17,490 bases of DNA. Source: Sandarakinorhabdus sp. (lineage in GTDB: Bacteria > Pseudomonadota > Alphaproteobacteria > Sphingomonadales > Sphingomonadaceae). This document shows positions 14,287-17,490 of the stretch, one piece after another. The stretch spans positions 1 to 17,490 of the forward strand of contig JALOSK010000115.1 of NCBI GenBank assembly GCA_025458465.1. Direction: 5' to 3'. A program made the translations under genes and the position numbers. Positions within the stretch are counted from its first letter, which is position 1. Each line of letters opens with the position of its first letter. The notes below the pieces were generated by a model, which saw nothing but the letters and a program-made list of their open reading frames with translations, was not told the origin of the DNA and searched no databases.

Positions 14287-14463
14287 CATATTTACCATGG
14301 GGCGGCAGCTTCTTTGCATGAGGATGCGCCGCCACGACACCGTTCGGCAAGCTCCACTGCGGCCGCTCGACCATGGCTTTGGCGATCACCAGCCGATGTC
14401 CTTTCCGCTCCATGCGATCGCCCGGTTGCGACCACAGGCCCGTGGACACTCGGTGAGGATCGC

Positions 14464-14796
14464 ATGATGGATAAACAATCGAAGCGAAAACCACCGATGT
14501 TGCCTGGCCCCGGCCGGCCGAAGGGAGTGCCCAACAAGCTGACGCGGGAGGTCAAGGCCATCCTGCAGGAGGCGTTCGAGGAACTGGGCGGGGTCGAGAA
14601 GCTGGTTGCATGGGCCAGCAGGAACGACCGCAACTATGGGGAGTTCCTCCGCCTTTGGGTGCGCTTGCTGCCGATCCAGATCGGCAACGATTATGGTGAC
14701 GTCGCCGCAATCAGGATCGAGATGCTGGAAGCGGCCAAGCGACAAGCGGACGAGCGATGCGCGCAGCAGTTGCGGGCCGCCAACCGCCGCGATTGA
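14464..14796 (+). CDS. Small phage-like protein (GRPKG...NKLT type)
   Basis: From ATG 14464 (a second ATG follows at once; GAGGA lies upstream) the product has 110 residues. The start is basic: KQSKRKPPMLPGPGRPKGVP, then NKLTREVKAILQEAFEELGG and VEKLVAWASRNDRNYGEFLR, LWVRLLPIQI, and a C-terminal helix rich in Ala/Arg. This pattern is common in small phage proteins encoded just before a terminase gene, and in related cargo of integrated elements. No terminase follows: the next 136 bases (14797-14932) hold no gene I can support, so this may be the edge of a decayed prophage or satellite. Function is unknown. Confidence 0.75.
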   Translation: MMDKQSKRKPPMLPGPGRPKGVPNKLTREVKAILQEAFEELGGVEKLVAWASRNDRNYGEFLRLWVRLLPIQIGNDYGDVAAIRIEMLEAAKRQADERCAQQLRAANRRD

Positions 14797-14932
14797 CAAT
14801 GTGCGATTGGCGCGTCTGCCGATCCGTGAGCGCAAAAGTCTTCGGCCCGATCAGCGTGTGCGGCTGTCGCGGCACTGGGAGTTGACGCAGGAGCAATAGG
14901 GGGCGTTGCAGGTCGCTGCGCCGTGGCTTCGG

Positions 14933-16143
14933 TCAATCGGTGATTTGGGACGTGCTGAGGAAGAGCCGGCCATAGCCAAGTGCGAAGCCCAGGAAGGCGA
15001 TGATCCAGCCGGCGCCGGCCAGGTGATAGAAGGACATGGCTAGATCAGGCCACAGCCCGCCGGCCAACCGTGCCAGCACTCCCACTACGAGCGCTGCGTA
15101 TAGCATCACCGTGCCGGGCCCGGCATGCAGCGGCCGGTTGCTGTGGCCCAGCGTGGCGCGGGTCATCACCGCCAGCGTCATCAGGCCGATGGCGCCGGCC
15201 ATCCACAGGTGCAGCGCCGCCGGGACGCCGATCAGGCCGGGGGCTGCGGCCTCCGCTGCCAAGGCAAACGCCCCCAGCGGCACGAAACCATAGGCGACGT
15301 GGAGCACGAACAGCAGCGGTTCCGCCGTCGTGCGCAGGCCCTGCCAGCGGGCAGCCGCACGAATTGCAGCCCGCCGGCTGTTGCCAGCAGCGCAGCCGTG
15401 GGCAGGCCTTGCGGCGCGGCGATCCACGCCAGCAGCCCGGCGCCAAGCCCGGCCAGCGCAACCAGATCGAGGCGCTGCATGGGCGCCGCCGGCATCGCGC
15501 CACCGGCCTTGGTGCTCACCAGCCAGTTGCGGGTGAAGGCCGGGATGATGCGGCCGCCGATGAAGGCAATCAGAATCACCGCCGCGCCCAGCCCCAGCCG
15601 CAGGCCGTGGCCGGAGGCCGCCGCCAGCCCGCCTGCGGCCTGCCAGTGGAACAGCGCATTGCCGGCGATGAACAGGCCAAGCATGGCGATAACCGCCAGA
15701 TTGCGGTGATTGCCGGCGGCGATGATCTCGCGTGCGATGAAAGCCGCCAGGGCCACTGGCATGGCCAGATCGATCAGCGCCACCAGCAGTGCTGGCAGCC
15801 CCGCCGCGACCAGCACCGCCACGCGGCCGGCCAGCCACAGGGCCGCCAGTGCCATCAGCGGCCCGCCACGCAGCCGGGGGCGGCCGGTCCAGTTCGGCAC
15901 TGCCGTGAGCAGGAAGCCGGCAATCACCGCCGACAGATAGCCGAACAGGAATTCATGCGCGTGCCACGCCGGCGGATCGAAGGCGATGGGCAGTGCCAGC
16001 CAGCCGCCCAGCAGCCCGATCCACAGCGCCATCGCCAGCGCCGCCCACAGGCTGGCCGCCAGGAAGAAGGTGCGGAACCCCCAATCGAACAGCGCTGGCC
16101 AGCGTTGGCCGGCGGTGGTGGGGGCAGTTATGGTGATGGTCAT
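14933..16143 (-). pseudogene. nnrS: NnrS family heme-copper membrane protein, frameshifted
   Basis: NnrS is a multi-span heme and copper protein linked to nitric-oxide tolerance and denitrification. Two overlapping frames together give the family end to end. The upstream frame (16143 to about 15352) has FDWGFRTFFLAASLWAALAM, PAWHAHEFLFGYLSAVIAGF, LLTAVPNWTGRPRLRG, GNHRNLAVIAMLGLF and GRIIPAFTRNWL. The downstream frame (from about 15354 to 14933) has RWQGLRTTAEPLLFVLHVAY, HLWMAGAIGLMTLAVMTRAT and LGHSNRPL. The break is at about 15350-15355, where one base seems missing (CGGCTGCCCGC, expected LAR reading). Restored length would be 403 residues, normal for NnrS. The rest is well preserved, so a recent lesion or sequencing error is likely. 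Confidence 0.88.
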
Positions 16144-16170
16144 CGGGTGGTCCGATCCGCGTTGATTGGC

Positions 16171-16184
16171 TTGATATTAGTCAA
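16171..16184. promoter_or_regulatory. FNR/Dnr-type box between nnrS and the HPP-CBS gene
   Basis: TTGATATTAGTCAA matches the FNR/NNR consensus TTGAT-N4-ATCAA with one mismatch. For the plus-strand HPP gene, a class II arrangement (box centre at -41.5) would put +1 at 16219 and the -10 at 16207-16212, where CATCAT fits TATAAT at four of six positions. For nnrS the box centre is only about 34 bases from the ATG, so its geometry is less clear. Confidence 0.6.
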
Positions 16185-16280
16185 GTCTAGCCGCCATTTG
16201 ACCCCGCATCATCCCCTAGCTGGATTGATGCCCCCGCCGGGGTGCCGATATGGCCACCGCCGGGTTGATGTGGAGACGAT

Positions 16281-17447
16281 GTGGCGGCTGACGATCCTTC
16301 ACCGCGCTGGTTGCGGGCGCTGGGCCCGGCAATGGCGCGCCCGGCGGCGGGCGAGATGCTGCGTGCGGCGCTGGGGGCCGGGCTGGCGCTGGCGGGCTCG
16401 GCGCTGCTGCTCGATGCCATGGGCGGATTGGTGGCATCGTCGATGCGACCCGGGCTGATCGCGCCACTGGGCGCATCGGCCTTCCTGTTGTTTGCGGTGC
16501 CCAATTCGCCCTTGGCGCAGCCGTGGTCGGCCCTGGTGGGCAATGCTGCATCGGCGCTGGTGGCGGTGCTGGTGCTGGCACTGGGGCTGGAAACCGGGCT
16601 GGCGGCGGGCGTGGCCGTGTGCGGCGCCATGGCGGCGATGGCGGTCTTGCGGGCGATGCATCCGCCCGGCGCAGCGGTGGCGCTGGCCACGGTGCTGATT
16701 GCCGCCGATGGCACGCCGGTGGGCCTGGATTTCGTGGTGGTGCCAGTGTTGCTGGATACCGCTCTGTTGGTGCTGTTCGCATTGGGTTGGAACAGGCTGA
16801 CCGGCCGGCGCTATCCGTTTCGGGTGCCGGCCAGCGCGCACGGCACCGCCGATCCGCCGCCGCAGCAGCGTCTGGGGCTGACGGCCGATGATCTGACAGC
16901 GTTGCTGCAACGCACCAACCAATCGGCCAACATCGGTGCGGAGGATCTGGGCCGGCTGTTGGCCGCAGCCGAGGCGGAGGCGGCGCGCCGGCGGTTCGGT
17001 GCGCTGGTGTGTGCCGATATCATGTCGCGCGATGTGGTGACGGTGGGCGCCGATGCGTCGCTGGCCACGGTGGCGGCGCTGTTCCGGCAGCATCGCTTCA
17101 AGTCGCTGCCGGTGGTGGATGGCGACGGCTGGCTGGAAGGCATGTTGAGCCAGACCGATTTTGTTGCGGCCTGGCCGGAAGCGGCGCCGCTTCATGCCCG
17201 TGCCGGGGCGGCGCTTGGCCGGTTGGTGAGGCGTGCGCCGGCACAAACCGCGCGGGACGTGATGGCCACGCCCCGCAGCGTTGCGCCAAACGATCCCGTG
17301 GGGGTTCTGGTCGAACTGCTGGCCGATGGCGCGGTGGAGGCGGTGCCTGTGGTGTCGAGCCGGCGGCTGATCGGCATCGTGACGCGATCGGATTTTCTCG
17401 CGCTGCTGGCCCAGCGCCGGATCCTGCCGGAGCCGCCGACCGCTTAG
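16281..17447 (+). CDS. HPP family membrane protein with two C-terminal CBS domains
   Basis: The 388-residue protein has an HPP membrane domain (about 20-175, four hydrophobic spans): APLGASAFLLFAVPNSPLAQ, a VGNAASALVAVLVLALG span and AMHPPGAAVALATVL with the family-defining HPP. A linker follows, then two CBS domains (about 245-300, CADIMSRDVVTVGADASLAT to FKSLPVVDGDG; and 320-375, ARDVMATPRSVAPND to VEAVPVVSSRRLIGIVTRSD). HPP proteins have been linked to nitrite transport. CBS pairs usually bind adenine nucleotides and gate the transporter. The GTG start follows GGAGA. Pairing with nnrS and an FNR-type box suggests induction under low oxygen or NO (inference). Confidence 0.9.
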   Translation: MAADDPSPRWLRALGPAMARPAAGEMLRAALGAGLALAGSALLLDAMGGLVASSMRPGLIAPLGASAFLLFAVPNSPLAQPWSALVGNAASALVAVLVLALGLETGLAAGVAVCGAMAAMAVLRAMHPPGAAVALATVLIAADGTPVGLDFVVVPVLLDTALLVLFALGWNRLTGRRYPFRVPASAHGTADPPPQQRLGLTADDLTALLQRTNQSANIGAEDLGRLLAAAEAEAARRRFGALVCADIMSRDVVTVGADASLATVAALFRQHRFKSLPVVDGDGWLEGMLSQTDFVAAWPEAAPLHARAGAALGRLVRRAPAQTARDVMATPRSVAPNDPVGVLVELLADGAVEAVPVVSSRRLIGIVTRSDFLALLAQRRILPEPPTA

Positions 17448-17490
17448 GGCATCCAGCCGTGGGCGCCGGCGACGGCCCCAGCCGTGGCGA
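17444..17490 (-). CDS. Possible C-terminal end of a convergent gene, cut by the window edge
   Basis: The minus strand has an open frame from the right edge to TAA at 17444-17446, reading ATAGAVAGAHGWMP. Its stop would overlap the TAG of the HPP-CBS gene. The base composition by codon position looks coding, but 14 residues allow no family call. Confidence 0.35.
   Translation of the reverse strand, partial: ATAGAVAGAHGWMP

Noticed and set aside
14201..14494. Open frames on both strands in the palindrome region (including 14264-14467 plus and 14201-14494 minus)
   Set aside because: No ribosome site or family motif, and both cross the repeat array or the next gene; I could not support either as a gene.
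14797..14932. Possible remnant reading NVRLARLPIRERKSLRPDQR after the phage-like gene
   Set aside because: About 35 residues without a start codon or ribosome site; could be the decayed edge of the element but cannot be called a gene.
15070..16458. 462-codon plus-strand open frame opposite nnrS
   Set aside because: Gln/Arg/Pro-rich shadow of nnrS; no recognisable motif, and the nnrS frames carry conserved family motifs.

Overview
The window is high-GC DNA with typical alphaproteobacterial gene order. Protein sequences (NusA, RimP, ObgE, RlmH, HspQ, Coq7) look most like Sphingomonadales, possibly the Sandarakinorhabdus/Polymorphobacter side. This is inferred from remembered family sequences, not from a search.

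Layout. Positions 1-1381 (minus) hold rimP and the 5' two-thirds of nusA. A divergent PuuD/DUF989-type membrane protein (1609-2193) ends at a strong terminator and faces a small hypothetical gene. Positions 2797-11576 are one long plus-strand run of housekeeping genes: rplU, rpmA, obgE, proB, proA, nadD, rsfS, rlmH, an S41 (CtpA) protease, a YqaA/DedA membrane protein, a DsbB-like oxidase and coq7. Junctions are mostly overlapping or very short. hspQ (minus) converges on coq7. A tRNA-Ser(CGA) gene at 12188-12277 is followed by a small integrated element (about 12278-14900). It holds a P4-type integrase, a winged-helix-like protein, a palindromic repeat cluster and a phage-like small protein. 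The window ends with a denitrification/NO-associated pair: frameshifted nnrS (minus) and an HPP-CBS membrane protein (plus), with an FNR/Dnr-type box between them.

The main surprises lie in the housekeeping run. (1) An AT-rich, in-frame block of about 375 nt sits exactly at the proB/proA junction. It encodes a divergent GIY-YIG-nuclease-like domain that extends ProB at its C terminus and preserves the proB/proA overlap. (2) rpmA encodes only 58 residues: bL27 has lost about 33 internal residues in frame. (3) ProA has lost about 37 residues of its nucleotide-binding domain in frame, although its catalytic cysteine remains. Single-base frameshifts also appear in nnrS and at the integrase N terminus. 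Either this genome really is eroding these genes, or part of this is assembly error; read-level data would decide.

Two repeat systems flank the integrase: GTGGGGAA copies just upstream (candidate integrase arm sites) and TGGGAYAG-N4-CCTGTCCCA palindromes about 550 bp downstream of its stop codon (candidate operators or iterons). No CRISPR array, rRNA or complete insertion sequence was seen.
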